Numbered from the stretch's first letter, positions 1 to 8,992 are shown. The stretch: 64,000 bases of DNA from Mesostigma viride (GCA_009746045.1 RPFO01000102.1:2125577-2189576), one strand, 5' to 3'. Notes: a model not told the origin generated them from the letters alone. Numbers and translations are program-made.

Positions 1-212
1 TTTACGCGGTTACGACGACGGTTACGGTTGCACGCGCCTATCTAGCGGCTCGTGGCGAGCCACGAAGCGATATGCGGACTTCAGCACTCGACCACGGGAG
101 ATCTCGTCAAGAAGTGGCAGCAAGGTATAAAAGCCGCCTCCCCACCTCGTCTCGCCACTCGCATCCCACTCGCTCAACGCACCCAACACTCTCCTCTCAC
201 ACTTTCGCAGCT
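1..212 (+). promoter_or_regulatory. Promoter region of the 213-1643 gene
   Basis: The first 30 bases hold repeated GGTTACG-type words. A 16-bp palindrome lies at 50-65 (TCGTGGC, two bases, GCCACGA). CCACGGG follows near 101 and a TATA box (TATAAAAG) is at 126-133, about 87 bp before the ATG at 213. The leader word CTCGCATCCCACTCGC also occurs before the gene at 19874, and a near-identical palindrome lies at 19722-19737. The shared palindrome, TATA spacing and leader indicate that the two genes use the same promoter type. Upstream sequence is cut by the window edge. Confidence 0.6.
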
Positions 213-1643
213 ATGGCGGAATACCAAGGCCCCTCGGATCTCGCCATCCTCCTGTGCGAGCGGGATATCTTCCTCAAGCGCGAAGTTTTTCTGGCCAGAG
301 GCGAGGCGCATTTCGGCAAGTTCAAGAAGCCTATCCCTTTTCTCCTCTACGAGTACAGCGGGAGGCCTTCCACCGACAAGTTCAAGCGCCATCGCACCTC
401 CCTTCACGGCTTGAAGAATGCTCGCAGCGTTTTCCAGAAGTCCGTGCAGCTCTTCAACGATCCGCCCAAAATCCACACCACGCCCACTCCGCGGGGTACC
501 TTCATTACGTGGTCATGCGACGCCAAGAACTGGAACGACAAGATCGAGCTCAGCCTCAACGACGAGCTGGTGGCGAAGGCGCACATGCAGAGGGAGAAGA
601 CGATCGAGCTCCTCTGCGACACCACTAAGGAGATCTGTTGGAACGGCTTTATGCACGCGAGGAGCGAGAAGGACGCCGAGAAGCTGGGCCAGAAGCTGGA
701 CATCAAGGAGCTGGTGCGCAGGAAGGACTTTTTCGACGAGAGGCGCATCTGGCTCGAGATGAGGGAGGCGGAAGACGCCAAGATGGAGTTCAAGAACACT
801 CCGTCGAGGTACTCCATCGACTGCGACGGGGGCAGGCCTTCCGCTTTGAAGTTCTTCGTGAACCACAACCCGAGGATGCACTCCAACCCCATCTGGATGC
901 TTACCAAGTCCAGGATGGAATTCAACATGTCCGCGCCTTCGGAGGAGCAGCTCGACACCAGCGAGAGCATCAAGCCGGCGATCAAGAACATGGAGGAAGT
1001 CGTTCGCAGGCTGAGGGATATCCGGTTCAAGGTGCACATGCGGAATCCCTCCCGGGACCCGATGGAATCCGAGAGGATGGAGAAGGCCTCCGAGCACGTC
1101 CCCTATTGGGTCCACAAGGGGTTCAGGGCCTTGCCCGCTTGGTGCCTGACCCCGGTGCTCGCGGATATCAAGAAGGAGCGCGCTGCGATCCCTCTGGAGC
1201 AGAGGGTCATGTACGAGTTTCCGGTCTACCACGCGCGGTTGCAGGAGGAACTCTCGGAGGAGCTGGGGGACTTCGAGAAGAAAACATATATGGATAAGGA
1301 GGATGTCGCAAAAATGCGTGCCGATTGCTTGATGCACAAGACCATGATGCTGTCGAGGCTGTTTGAGCAGGAGGAGAGGGAGCTGCAGGAGGAGAGGAGG
1401 CAGAAGGAGAAGAAGGAGCGCGAGGAGAAGATGTTGCAGGAGGAGAGGAGGAAGGCAGAGGGCATTCCGTCCGCCTTCTGCATGTGGCGCCAGGAGGAGC
1501 AGGCGCCAGTGGTGCGGGCTGTGGAGCAGGCGGCGCCGGTCGTGCAGATCACACAGATGATCCTGCGCAGCTCCTCGCGGAAGCGCGGGGAGATGGAGAA
1601 GATGGTGACCCGTTCTCGCGCCAAGGTGGCCAGGGTTGTGTAA
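213..1643 (+). CDS. Orphan protein with charged coiled-coil C-terminal part
   Basis: This ORF of 476 codons starts at the first ATG after the TATA box; the frame is open further upstream, but there is no reason to start before the promoter. I recognise no family. The first 330 residues look globular and mixed in charge. Residues about 360-430 are rich in Glu, Lys and Arg with heptad-like spacing (runs such as EQEERELQEERRQKEKKERE), which suggests a coiled coil. The last 20 residues are basic (SSSRKRGEMEKMVTRSRAK), which could be a nuclear localization or nucleic-acid-binding tail. There is no intron, signal peptide or membrane segment. The gene converges with the one at 3328-4044 across a large palindrome. 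That it encodes a real protein is well supported by length, bias and promoter; the function is unknown. Confidence 0.75.
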   Translation: MAEYQGPSDLAILLCERDIFLKREVFLARGEAHFGKFKKPIPFLLYEYSGRPSTDKFKRHRTSLHGLKNARSVFQKSVQLFNDPPKIHTTPTPRGTFITWSCDAKNWNDKIELSLNDELVAKAHMQREKTIELLCDTTKEICWNGFMHARSEKDAEKLGQKLDIKELVRRKDFFDERRIWLEMREAEDAKMEFKNTPSRYSIDCDGGRPSALKFFVNHNPRMHSNPIWMLTKSRMEFNMSAPSEEQLDTSESIKPAIKNMEEVVRRLRDIRFKVHMRNPSRDPMESERMEKASEHVPYWVHKGFRALPAWCLTPVLADIKKERAAIPLEQRVMYEFPVYHARLQEELSEELGDFEKKTYMDKEDVAKMRADCLMHKTMMLSRLFEQEERELQEERRQKEKKEREEKMLQEERRKAEGIPSAFCMWRQEEQAPVVRAVEQAAPVVQITQMILRSSSRKRGEMEKMVTRSRAKVARVV

Positions 1644-1674
1644 ATTAGGATGTCCTCGTACACACTTAGTCTAG

Positions 1675-1687
1675 CCCCGTGACGGGG
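1675..1687 (+). terminator. Hairpin after the stop codon (CCCCGTGACGGGG)
   Basis: A perfect 6-bp inverted repeat (CCCCGT / ACGGGG) lies 32 bp after the stop codon and is preceded by CTAG. The gene at 19874 has CTAG plus a different but again self-complementary CCCGTG hairpin after its stop. The pairing is kept while the bases differ, as expected of a selected RNA structure. It may mark the mRNA 3' end, as hairpins do in mimivirus-like viruses. Confidence 0.45.
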
Positions 1688-1803
1688 TGTAATCTATCCT
1701 TTATTTTTTAATGAAAAAACACAAGTCCAACAATGAGCCCAATCTCAACAATGAGTCACCCAAACTTTCGCGAAAAAACACAAGTCCTAAACAGCGTAGG
1801 CAG

Positions 1804-1968
1804 GTGACAGATGCGAGCATAGTCCACGGGAGTGACAGACGCAAGCATAGTCCACGGGAGTGACAGACGCAAGCATAGTCCACGGGAGTGACAGACGCAA
1901 GCATAGTCCGGCAGGTGACAGATGCGAGCATAGTCCGGCAGGTGACGGATGCGAGAAGCGCGACGAGG
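1804..1968 (+). repeat. 27-28 bp tandem repeat, six copies, carrying CCACGGG
   Basis: Units start near 1804, 1832, 1860, 1888, 1915 and 1942. Each reads GTGACAGA(C/T)GC(A/G)AGCATAGTCC followed by either ACGGGA or GGCAG. The first units contain the CCACGGG word seen in promoters of this block. The array lies just outside the left arm of the large palindrome. Confidence 0.85.
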
Positions 1969-1983
1969 CCCGCGGCAGTGTGG

Positions 1984-3195
1984 AGTGGAGATGGAGATAG
2001 TGGAGATTCATCTCCATACCCCCCCCTCCCTTCTCCTAAAACTTTTCTGGCAGGAAATACTCACGCAAATTCCAATATTGTCCCGTGGAATCCTAACTGT
2101 CCAATTCCAAGTATTTTACGCGACCGTGACAGACGCCGGCACGGGGTGGAGATAGTGGAGATGGAGGTGGAGATAGGTACCTCCACCACTTTGACCTTTG
2201 TGTTTCGAAAAGGAGAAGGATTTTGGAGGAAAGGGACAGCGGGATCGGATCGGGGGAGTCTCTAGGATTCTGATAAACCGGGTTTCATGACAAGTTTCTC
2301 GGTGCTCGAGAGCCAGTCCTCGGGATTCCACGGAGTGGAGATAGTGGAGATAGTGGAGATGCATCTCCATACCCCCCCCCTCCTTCCAAAAACTTTTTTG
2401 GCTGGAACGGAATGCAGTCTCTGCGCTGGCAGGTGCCGGGAAATGCTATGAATATACATAAAATTTTATGGGCAGCAGAGAGAAATAGTTGTAAATATAC
2501 AAAATTTTATGGGCAGCAGAGAGAAACTTTTATACTTCCCGTGGAATATATACAAAATTTTATGGGCAGCAGAGAGAAACTTTTATACTTCCCGTGGAAT
2601 ATATACAAATTTTTATGGGCAGCAGAGAGAAACTTTTAGACTTCCCGTGGAATATATACAAAATTTTATGGGCAGCAGAGAGAAATAGTCGTAAATATAC
2701 AAAATTTTATGGGCAGCAGAGAGACAGGGCTTGGCGGCAGACGCGAGAACTCTGGTCCAGGAAAAAGTTTTTCAAGGGAGGGGGGGGGTATGGAGATGAA
2801 TCTCCACTATCTCCACTATCTCCACTCTGTCGAATGCCGAGAATTCTCCCCACCCGGTGGGAACTGGGTCGAGAGAGGGGCGGGCACGGAAAGCCAGAGT
2901 GTCGCCTGATCGCATCCCGCTATCCGTTTCCTCCAAAAGCCTTCTCCTTTTCAAAAAACAAAGGTCAAAGTCGTGGAGGTACCTATCTCCACCTCTATCT
3001 CCACTATCTCCACCGCCCCGCGCACCCTCTTATGCTGTCACGCGTCACCATCGCGTAAAATACTTATAATTGGACAGTTAGAATTCCACGGGACAATATT
3101 GGAATTTGCATGAGTATTTCCTGCCAGAAAAGTTTTGGGAGAAGGGAGGGGGGGGTATGGAGATGCATCTCCACTATCTCCACTATCTCCACCCC
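1984..3195. repeat. 1.2-kb imperfect palindrome between convergent genes
   Basis: The left arm (about 1984-2410) matches the reverse complement of the right arm (about 2750-3195) almost base for base over long stretches. Shared words include TGGCAGGAAATACTCA, TATTGTCCCGTGGAAT and GAGATAGGTACCTCCAC. Each arm holds two copies of a GGAGATAGTGGAGAT / CTCCATACCCCCC module. The middle (2410-2750) is a separate tandem array. It could be a foldback transposon or a structural repeat of an inserted viral segment. No transposase is present. Confidence 0.8.
2455..2730 (+). repeat. Six-copy tandem array in the palindrome centre
   Basis: The word TTTTATGGGCAGCAGAGAGA occurs at 2464, 2505, 2558, 2611, 2664 and 2705. 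The spacing is 41, 53, 53, 53 and 41 bp, itself symmetric. The long units add a segment ending in CCCGTGGAATATATAC. Spacers are nearly identical, so this is a tandem repeat and not a CRISPR array. Confidence 0.85.
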
Positions 3196-3327
3196 CTATG
3201 CCAGAATTAGAGGAGACTCATTGTGGGCACGCATGTTTGAGACACAAGTCGAGTTTGCATTAAAAATAGGATTACGAGTTTAATAAATAGGAGAGAGGGG
3301 CTGACAGAGTCCTATTCCCCACAGTTT

Positions 3328-4044
3328 TCACAGTTTGACAGAGGCGGCCATGTCGTGCAGGCTCTTGCACGGATCGAAGGTGGTATCCAAGTCCAGATCG
3401 TCAAAGTTGCAGCCGAAGAACGTGTCATCCACGTCCAGATCCTGGCGGGGGGACTTGCTCCCCACCTCCTCCTCCTCCTCGGAGGAGGTGTAAGAGTACG
3501 AGGGGACGGAGCCTTCGAAATCGCTCATCTCATGATCCTGCTCCTCCTCCTCGACTTGGTCGACAGAAACGGGGGCCTCGCGATTTTCCCTGTCCATCCG
3601 GGCCAAACGGGCATTCTCCAGCTCGCGAGCGGCGTTTTCGCGGCCCAAAATCTCGTCGCGAGTCACCACCCAGGCGGCAAGCGGGTTGCCGCGAGAGAAA
3701 TCGGAGCACCGCATGGAGAGTCTGGGCAGATCCTTGACTCTGGCGCCCATCCCGTCGTGAGGAGGCTTGAAATCGCGGCGGCGGCGGGAGGGAACGCACA
3801 CCTTCTTGGGGGCGGGGAAGTTCTCCTCACGGGGCGTTTCGAAGAGCCCCATTTCCTGCTTCATCCGCTGCCATAGCTCCTCCTCCATCCTCTGCTTCTC
3901 GGCCTTGTTGCGCTTTGCGTTGGCGAGGCGTTTGGAGCGGCACTTGGAACAGCGACTCGTGCGCTTGCAACCGCGCTTGGGGAGGAACTCGGCGCTGTCC
4001 TTCGGGAAACGCAGGCCGCAATCGCGGCAGGCCGCAGTCGCCAT
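3328..4044 (-). CDS. Small acidic protein with N-terminal zinc-binding cluster
   Basis: This encodes 238 residues. Cysteines at about 6, 9, 26, 32 and 35 (CRDC, GCKR, CSKC) suggest a treble-clef or zinc-ribbon fold, followed by a basic, Lys/Arg-rich helix. The middle has basic and proline-rich stretches, and the C-terminal 80 residues are strongly acidic (EEEEQD, SSEEEEE). A zinc cluster plus an acidic tail would suit a transcription regulator, but that is inference. The ATG is supported by a TATA box (4117-4123 on the minus strand) 79 bp upstream, the spacing used by other genes here. The gene converges with the 213-1643 gene. I recognise no named family. Confidence 0.7.
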   Translation of the reverse strand: MATAACRDCGLRFPKDSAEFLPKRGCKRTSRCSKCRSKRLANAKRNKAEKQRMEEELWQRMKQEMGLFETPREENFPAPKKVCVPSRRRRDFKPPHDGMGARVKDLPRLSMRCSDFSRGNPLAAWVVTRDEILGRENAARELENARLARMDRENREAPVSVDQVEEEEQDHEMSDFEGSVPSYSYTSSEEEEEVGSKSPRQDLDVDDTFFGCNFDDLDLDTTFDPCKSLHDMAASVKL

Positions 4045-4403
4045 GGCAGGAAATGGAAAGGGTTCGAGAGCGTGAGAGAGAGAGCGAGAGTGCGTGCGAC
4101 GAGGAGGGCGGCGGGGTTTTATACCCGCGCGGTGCTCGCCTCGCCGCGTGAAAAAATTACGCGGTCGGCGGTTAGGTTCCGTTACGTGTCCGTGGACACT
4201 TATTCCGGCGCGAGACGCGCCACGTCTCCTCCGAAAACCGTTACATCCCCGTGCCGGGCCGCGGTTACGGACGGACTAAACGGCGGTTACGCGCCGACCG
4301 CCAGCCGTTACGGTACCACGGGCCGACCAGCGGGCCACGGGACGACCCAGAGCCGGCACACCGCAGGGGGGCCTAGGGGACCCTGGGAGGGACCCAAGGG
4401 GGG
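4045..4403 (-). promoter_or_regulatory. Promoter region with TATA box and GTTACG-type words
   Basis: A TATA box (TATAAAA on the minus strand) lies at 4117-4123. The 200 bp beyond it contain several CGGTTACG or CGTTAC words and CCACGGG at 4317 and 4337. The same two motif types occur at the left edge of the window before the 213-1643 gene. No ORF here is convincing. Confidence 0.45.
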
Positions 4404-5210
4404 CTATTTTTTGCAGGTGGCGCGTTTTCGAGTTCGCGCGTTTTTACGCACTCGTTTTTGGCCAGCCGGCGCATCGTGAAATTCGTCGTCACTGCTGTCG
4501 CTTACTTGTTTTTCCTTCGCGTCCTCGTAACCATCCGTCCCTGTATACTCGATATCATCCAGTTTGCCGCCGGATAAAGGGTACCAAAACTCTTCGCCGT
4601 GCTTCTCTTTCATGGTTTCCGCCGGAATGGTTTTATTCCGCTCTTGTCTGCGCGCTTTCAATTCTTCGGCTAATTCTGGTACCCCCCACTTCTTCTCTTC
4701 GGCTACCTTATATTCGCGTTGTTCTTGCTGGAAGGCTTTTGTGGACGCTTTGTTTTTGCGAGCGGGATCAAAATACATCCTCATTCGCGCTTCTCGCCTA
4801 TCCTTTTCCATTTGTTCGCGAGTTTCTCGTCTGCTGCTTTTGAAAACTCCGTGGTTCAAAGTTCCTAGATAAAGTTGGTTTAGTTTTTCAAACACAGGAC
4901 CGTGATGTTCGTACTTAAAATCTTTATCTGGGTTTCCGTCCCTGTCTCTCGTGTTTGTTTGGATCGTGTGCACCATCTCGTGAGCCATTATTCGCGCCAA
5001 AACCTCCATTTGTGATTCAGGTAGTATACTATCTTGATAGGTCTTGTCTTTCGGGTTTTCAGGTGCAAATGATTTCAAGAAAGCTTTCTTGTTCAAAGCG
5101 ATATATTTGCCATCGTTCATGTTGATTGCCCAGTGGTCTCCTTTACCAGATGCTTGTATGATATGCTTATTCAGACTCTCTGGTTCAAACTGGAAAGCGA
5201 CATCTTTCAT
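4404..5210 (-). CDS. SprT-like zinc metalloprotease domain protein
   Basis: This encodes 268 residues. The motif RIMAHEMVHTIQ near residue 76 supplies HExxH, with two zinc-binding histidines and the catalytic glutamate. About 30 residues later EHHGPVFEKL supplies the third histidine in the setting typical of the SprT/Spartan family (HG..F). Known members cleave proteins cross-linked to DNA. The C-terminal half is charged and ends in a basic tail (KRVRKNARTRKRATCKK), which would fit DNA binding or nuclear location. The ATG overlaps the stop of the upstream ORF in an ATGA arrangement directly after a run of eight G. Adding one G would fuse the two ORFs, so this may be the C-terminal half of one protein of about 579 residues. 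Confidence 0.8.
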   Translation of the reverse strand: MKDVAFQFEPESLNKHIIQASGKGDHWAINMNDGKYIALNKKAFLKSFAPENPKDKTYQDSILPESQMEVLARIMAHEMVHTIQTNTRDRDGNPDKDFKYEHHGPVFEKLNQLYLGTLNHGVFKSSRRETREQMEKDRREARMRMYFDPARKNKASTKAFQQEQREYKVAEEKKWGVPELAEELKARRQERNKTIPAETMKEKHGEEFWYPLSGGKLDDIEYTGTDGYEDAKEKQVSDSSDDEFHDAPAGQKRVRKNARTRKRATCKK

Positions 5211-6142
5211 GGGAAACCCCCCCCAAACATGTGTTTGTTTAGCACGTGAGCAGTTATATCAATATCATCGTCGTTAATGTCGAGTTTCCCGTTCTTCACG
5301 AGGCCGTCACGATTTTTTTTTAACCTCTCTTCCATTTCTCTCACGACATTTTTCATTGGGATTCGAAGATCGTCAAGGGTTTTCAGAGAATGGTCTACTT
5401 TTAGGAACGTGTCCGATGAAGGCGAACGGTTGAAATGGGCTCCTCTGCGACGTGGTTCGTCGTAAAGACTTCTCCCTTCCCGTTCCAGCTGCTTCAAATA
5501 CTCGTCCCTGCCACGTATGAACTCTTCTCGGTTTTGAAACGGATATTCATGCGGAAGAAGCCCAGCTGTCGCATTTTCGAAATACTCGACGTTCGGATCC
5601 GGCTCTTCAAAACGTTTCGTTTTAGGGTTAAACCACGTCTTTATGTCGTTAGGCTCTCTTTCCCGCTCCATAAACATGCGTGTGTCGATTTTATCTTGTA
5701 ACATTCGGTTACCGTCGAGGAGGTAGTTCTTCCGATCAAGATTGTCATACAACGGGCTTATTGTTCTCAGCTGTTTTATCAATGCCATTGATTCGGGCGA
5801 TAACCTAAATGTATTTTTTGGAATTTCGGAAAACTTTCTTAAGGGCTCTTTCACCTCTTGCTGCTTTATTTTTAGCAACCCCTTCATTCCTGCCTGCATC
5901 ACGCGCGGGTCGATCATTGGCTGTCCCGCCTGTTTCGCGATTTTGCGAGCGATGTCGGTCGGGATTCTATCCCACACGCCCGGGGCGAGAGGCGGGCCAT
6001 CTTCGAGCGATGGCGCCTTAGCTCGATGCGTGTTCCTTCTTCTCGCGGAACAAGCCAGATGAGTAGCGCAAGATTTGCAGCCGCGAGCAGCGGTTAGGAG
6101 ACATTGTCTGCCATCTTTCGTTTTTCTAAAACAGCGAGGCAT
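5207..6142 (-). CDS. Zinc-motif protein, probably the N-terminal half of the SprT-like protein
   Basis: This encodes 311 residues. The N-terminus (CFRKTKDGRQC, then CKSCATHL) matches a small zinc-binding module common in phage and virus proteins, with C..TK.G..C followed by C..H. Next comes an F-box-like stretch (WDRIPTDIARKIAKQ). The remainder is charged and of no known fold. The ORF ends in GGGFP at a run of eight G (plus-strand C run 5217-5224), and the next ORF opens at once in the neighbouring frame. With nine G the reading would continue through the same GGGFP into the protease domain. A single fused gene is the simplest reading; a real split by a one-base deletion is the alternative. 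Confidence 0.7.
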   Translation of the reverse strand: MPRCFRKTKDGRQCLLTAARGCKSCATHLACSARRRNTHRAKAPSLEDGPPLAPGVWDRIPTDIARKIAKQAGQPMIDPRVMQAGMKGLLKIKQQEVKEPLRKFSEIPKNTFRLSPESMALIKQLRTISPLYDNLDRKNYLLDGNRMLQDKIDTRMFMEREREPNDIKTWFNPKTKRFEEPDPNVEYFENATAGLLPHEYPFQNREEFIRGRDEYLKQLEREGRSLYDEPRRRGAHFNRSPSSDTFLKVDHSLKTLDDLRIPMKNVVREMEERLKKNRDGLVKNGKLDINDDDIDITAHVLNKHMFGGGFP

Positions 6143-6293
6143 ATTTAATTAAAGTACAGTTAAAAGTGATAGTGTGGATGAAAGTTGCGTTTATTAATAA
6201 TTTGGCACATGCCATCATCATCCATGCCGAATCGGCTTTAGAAACGCTGCAAAGTCGTTTCTGATACATTTCGTGCTTTATTTACACGCTGTA

Positions 6294-6521
6294 TTACTCG
6301 GGCTCGCTTTCGTTCATTGCGTTTATGCCCGCGGACGATTTTCTCCATTCATCGTACCGCCTTTCGAAATCCTCCAAATCTCGGGGCTCGAGTTTCGAGT
6401 CGCAGGGGACGGAAGCGAAAAGCTGCTTCCATGATTTGTCGAAAACGACTTGGTAATTGGCGTCCTCGCGAGTAATTTCGGAAGGAGGCGAGGTTGTTTC
6501 TCTCAAGCGGTATATGTACAA
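6294..6521 (-). CDS. Possible small acidic protein, start unclear
   Basis: This is an open frame of 75 codons without an ATG near its beginning. The C-terminal part (DLEDFERRYDEWRK...MNESEPE) has coding-like composition. It may be the rest of a longer gene whose start is lost through a frameshift, or a chance ORF. It lies opposite the 6663 gene across a short region with an inverted repeat. Confidence 0.3.
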   Translation of the reverse strand: MYIYRLRETTSPPSEITREDANYQVVFDKSWKQLFASVPCDSKLEPRDLEDFERRYDEWRKSSAGINAMNESEPE

Positions 6522-6525
6522 ACGC

Positions 6526-6568
6526 GGATGATGTCAAGGAGGAAAATATCTGCCTCGTGACATCATCC
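6526..6568. promoter_or_regulatory. 11-bp inverted repeat between divergent ORFs
   Basis: GGATGATGTCA (6526-6536) and TGACATCATCC (6558-6568) form a perfect inverted repeat with 21 bp between the arms. Each arm contains TGACATCA, one base from a CRE/ATF site. A TATA box (TATAAAAAA) at about 6617 serves the plus-strand gene at 6663. The position suits a shared binding site for a dimeric factor. Confidence 0.5.
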
Positions 6569-6662
6569 GGTTTGTAACGACAACTCGGTTTGTAACCGAT
6601 TTCGAGAAACAAAACGTATAAAAAAGGGGTCGCAAGCGTCACAAAGGCACCGGTTTTCGACA

Positions 6663-7346
6663 ATGGAAGCCACGTACGAGAACCTTCCACCCGAAGTCTT
6701 GACTCAAATCGTGAAAGAGTCTTGGCCTTACGGGTGCGCCATCAACAAAGCCACCCAACGCGAATACGACGTCGTTGCAGTCGCGAAAAAAGAAGAATTG
6801 AGCAAAAAGTTTCGCGTGAACGACCTTTTTCTTACCATCGGAACGGAGCTCTCGGTCCGAGAAACCTTGGTTCCAAATGCCCGGAGGTTCCAAATGATTG
6901 CCGCGTTCGCAGAACGTTCTGAAGACACACCCGAAAAAAAAACGGGATTTTCCCGTGGTGGCTCCTCCGATCGCCGGCCGCGAGTCCGATTTTCGGTTAC
7001 GATTCCCCTGGGAGTCCACGGGGTCCCTGGGATATTTTCAAAATATCTGAAAATATCTAAAATATCTCGGAAATATCTCGTGGATTCCTACGGGATCCGT
7101 ACTGCGCAGGCTACCACGGGGATCGGGCTTTGTGGCTGCCACGTGGCCTGCTGGAAACTTACCATACTTATACTAATGTGCAGCTTAGATATTTTTTCAA
7201 ACTGGTTTTGCAAACATCCACATCTTTATTACAAACATCCACATCTTTCCTGTCCAAGTCCCCAGTGTGTGGGGTGTGTTTCTTCTACTGCCTGTCACCT
7301 AAACCCCGTGGATGGGCTGGTTTCTAACTATGGCCCTTGTCTCTAA
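6663..7346 (+). CDS. F-box-like protein, paralogue of the 21623 gene, probably truncated
   Basis: The N-terminus (LPPEVLTQIVKESWP...INKATQREY) aligns without gaps to the protein from 21623 (LPAEIVHRLVELSWP...INKATQVQF). The opening LP.E....V resembles the start of an F-box; the INKATQ block is not part of any F-box I know. A TATA box lies about 45 bp upstream of the ATG. Similarity fades after about residue 95, where a run of nine A sits between CCCG and CGGG (about 6930-6946). After that the composition looks non-coding, with short repeats (KHPHLYYKHPHLSC), so the real gene probably ended or was broken there. Role in ubiquitin ligation is only a guess from the F-box-like start. Confidence 0.5.
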   Translation: MEATYENLPPEVLTQIVKESWPYGCAINKATQREYDVVAVAKKEELSKKFRVNDLFLTIGTELSVRETLVPNARRFQMIAAFAERSEDTPEKKTGFSRGGSSDRRPRVRFSVTIPLGVHGVPGIFSKYLKISKISRKYLVDSYGIRTAQATTGIGLCGCHVACWKLTILILMCSLDIFSNWFCKHPHLYYKHPHLSCPSPQCVGCVSSTACHLNPVDGLVSNYGPCL

Positions 7347-7353
7347 ACTAGAG
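7341..7353 (-). terminator. Hairpin after the RING gene stop
   Basis: CTCTA-AAC-TAGAG is a perfect 5-bp stem located 37 bp after the inferred stop at 7390-7392. Again CTAG lies within it. The position matches the hairpins after the genes ending at 1643, 21139, 22341 and 23797. Confidence 0.4.
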
Positions 7354-7389
7354 GGGTTTTTGACATCCAATGCTGTCATCTGTAACTCT

Positions 7390-8535
7390 TCAGTCGTCCT
7401 CGTTGCCAGCCGGAGTCCAGGTGGGGTCTGCAGCCTCGTCGTCGACGCCCTGTGCAGCAGCGTCAGCGTCTATGGCGTCCACGAGATCACCATGATTGGG
7501 TCAGTGGGGGCGTCGACGGGAATTGCTGTGTCCACTGCTTCCCCTGGACGAGGAGCACGCTGGGAAGAAGGGCCGGCAGCACTCGCTCCAGGCAGGCTGG
7601 CAAGGATGCGCCTGGCCTTCTCCGTGGTCACCCCAAACAACTGAGCCATGCGCTTGAAGACGTCTGGGCTGTCGCGCTCCATTGCAGCTGAGAGCGCCTC
7701 CACCTTGTCAAACACGCCCATCATGGCGCTAAGCTTCTTCGCAGACTCAGCCTCCGGGCAAGTCTCCATGTGCTCCTCGACGGCGCGTTTCTTGCCCTCA
7801 TAGCCGCAGCACATCTTGGAAGAAAGCGTCTCGTTGTCCAGCAGGCGGAACGAGACGGTGTTGCCACAGGTGTAGACGTTGTACTCGCACTCCTCCTCGT
7901 GCGCCGCCATCATGTTGCTTGGGATGATCGTAAAGCAGCCGGGGTGTTCGCAGGCCCGGTATTGCGTCCTCGACGCCAGGCTGTTGAGCTGCGGGTTGGG
8001 GACGAACAGCTGCCCAGACGAGCTCAGCGGCTTGCGGCACTGCGGGCACTGGTTTCTGAACGTGTGAAGCTTGGTAGTGGCACAGGTGTCGCAGATGATG
8101 ATGGAGCATGCGTGCGCGGGCTCGTTCTCGAGCATGAGAGTGACATACTTGTCTCTCTCCTCCGCGCAAATGGCGCATTCGATCTTGCTCAAGTCCAGGA
8201 CGAGCTTCGCCACCTTGAAAGTGTTCTCCAGATAGGGAAACACGTTGTTTCTTGTGTCGAAGTCCCCGTGATTATCGTGCACGGGCACAGGCTTGTTAGC
8301 CCTGTGAAGCTGCCGTTGTTCAGCGGTCAGTTCTGCATGCACGGGTGTGTGGGGGCAAGAAAACATAACAAGAAATGAGTACCAAAAGGCGGAAACGACA
8401 AGAAAAAGCGCTTTTGGGTGCAAAAAAACAAAGGCTCGTCACAAACCTGCTTCTCCAGTAGTCGTGTTCCTCGCAGCACGTCGCTTTCCCCTGCCACTTC
8501 CACTGCCACTGCCACTAGCTCCAGTAACACCACGG
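7390..8535 (-). pseudogene. RING/zinc-finger gene, 3' part, cut off from its promoter by E1
   Basis: Exon 2 (from 8332 downwards) encodes a RING-type cluster (CAICAEER, then CDTC...CPQC) at about 70 residues into the full protein, and a second Cys/His-rich region (CEHPGC...H...C). This resembles RING-TRAF-like E3 ligases. Exon 1 sequence continues at 8447-8535, separated by a 114-bp intron. The open frame stops at 7470, but adding one C in a short C run near 7500 would extend it to a stop at 7390-7392 with an acidic tail (PTWTPAGNEDD). E1 separates this part from the ATG and TATA box at 19040-19122. Both sides join in frame over the CCAAA duplication, so the gene was intact before the insertion. 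Confidence 0.85.
8333..8446 (-). other. Spliceosomal intron (114 bp, phase 1) in the RING gene
   Basis: On the minus strand the donor reads GAAGCAG|GTTTGT and the acceptor CATGCAG|AACTG. Exon 1, counted from the ATG at 19042 with E1 removed, is 130 nt, which leaves phase 1. Exon 2 then continues exactly in the RING frame. The frame match across both the intron and the insertion is strong support. Confidence 0.85.
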
Positions 8536-8540
8536 CCAAA

Positions 8541-8992
8541 AGTTAGATGAGATGCTTAGGCTGACACACGGATTTCCGGCCTGCGCGCCGCGTATTGCCT
8601 ACCGCGGCTGAGCGGGACACCTCAGTACAGTACGGCAGGGTGTACGGTACTGAGGTGTCATGTGGACCGATGTGCGGTTAGTGCCAGACTGTTCCTAGGT
8701 GCTAGCTCGACCCGCCAGGTCCGGTGTAGCCGGGCCTGACGGGCCGAGTCTTAGCTGGTTGCTAGTGACGTGGTCGCATGGCATTGCAGTGTACAGTTGT
8801 CCACTGGTCGTGTGCTGCAGGTAGCACCGCCATAGGCATATAGGCGTAGCACTGGGGAGTGCCACAGCACCCGAGTTTGCCCAGTTCCATTCTGAGCCCT
8901 CAGCTTTCATCGCTCTCTCATTGTATTATTGTAATACAATCATCATTCGCTTCAGCTTCGCAGTTGTTCGTCGTCCTAGTCTCCATCCAACT
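8541..8992 (+). repeat. E1 5' LTR
   Basis: This 452-bp LTR begins AGTTAG and ends CCAACT, which are inverted except for one base. Sequence after it starts TGGACTGAAAAG, the place of the primer-binding site; I cannot assign the tRNA. The adjacent base pairs 8536-8540 are the left target duplication. Confidence 0.92.

Noticed and set aside
404-1663. Several antisense ORFs of 100-270 codons across 213-1643
   Set aside because: They are shadows of the GC-rich sense gene; codon bias and promoter support only the plus strand.
2455-2730. Regularly spaced repeats resembling a CRISPR array
   Set aside because: The spacers are near identical and part of the unit; there are no cas genes and the setting is eukaryotic.
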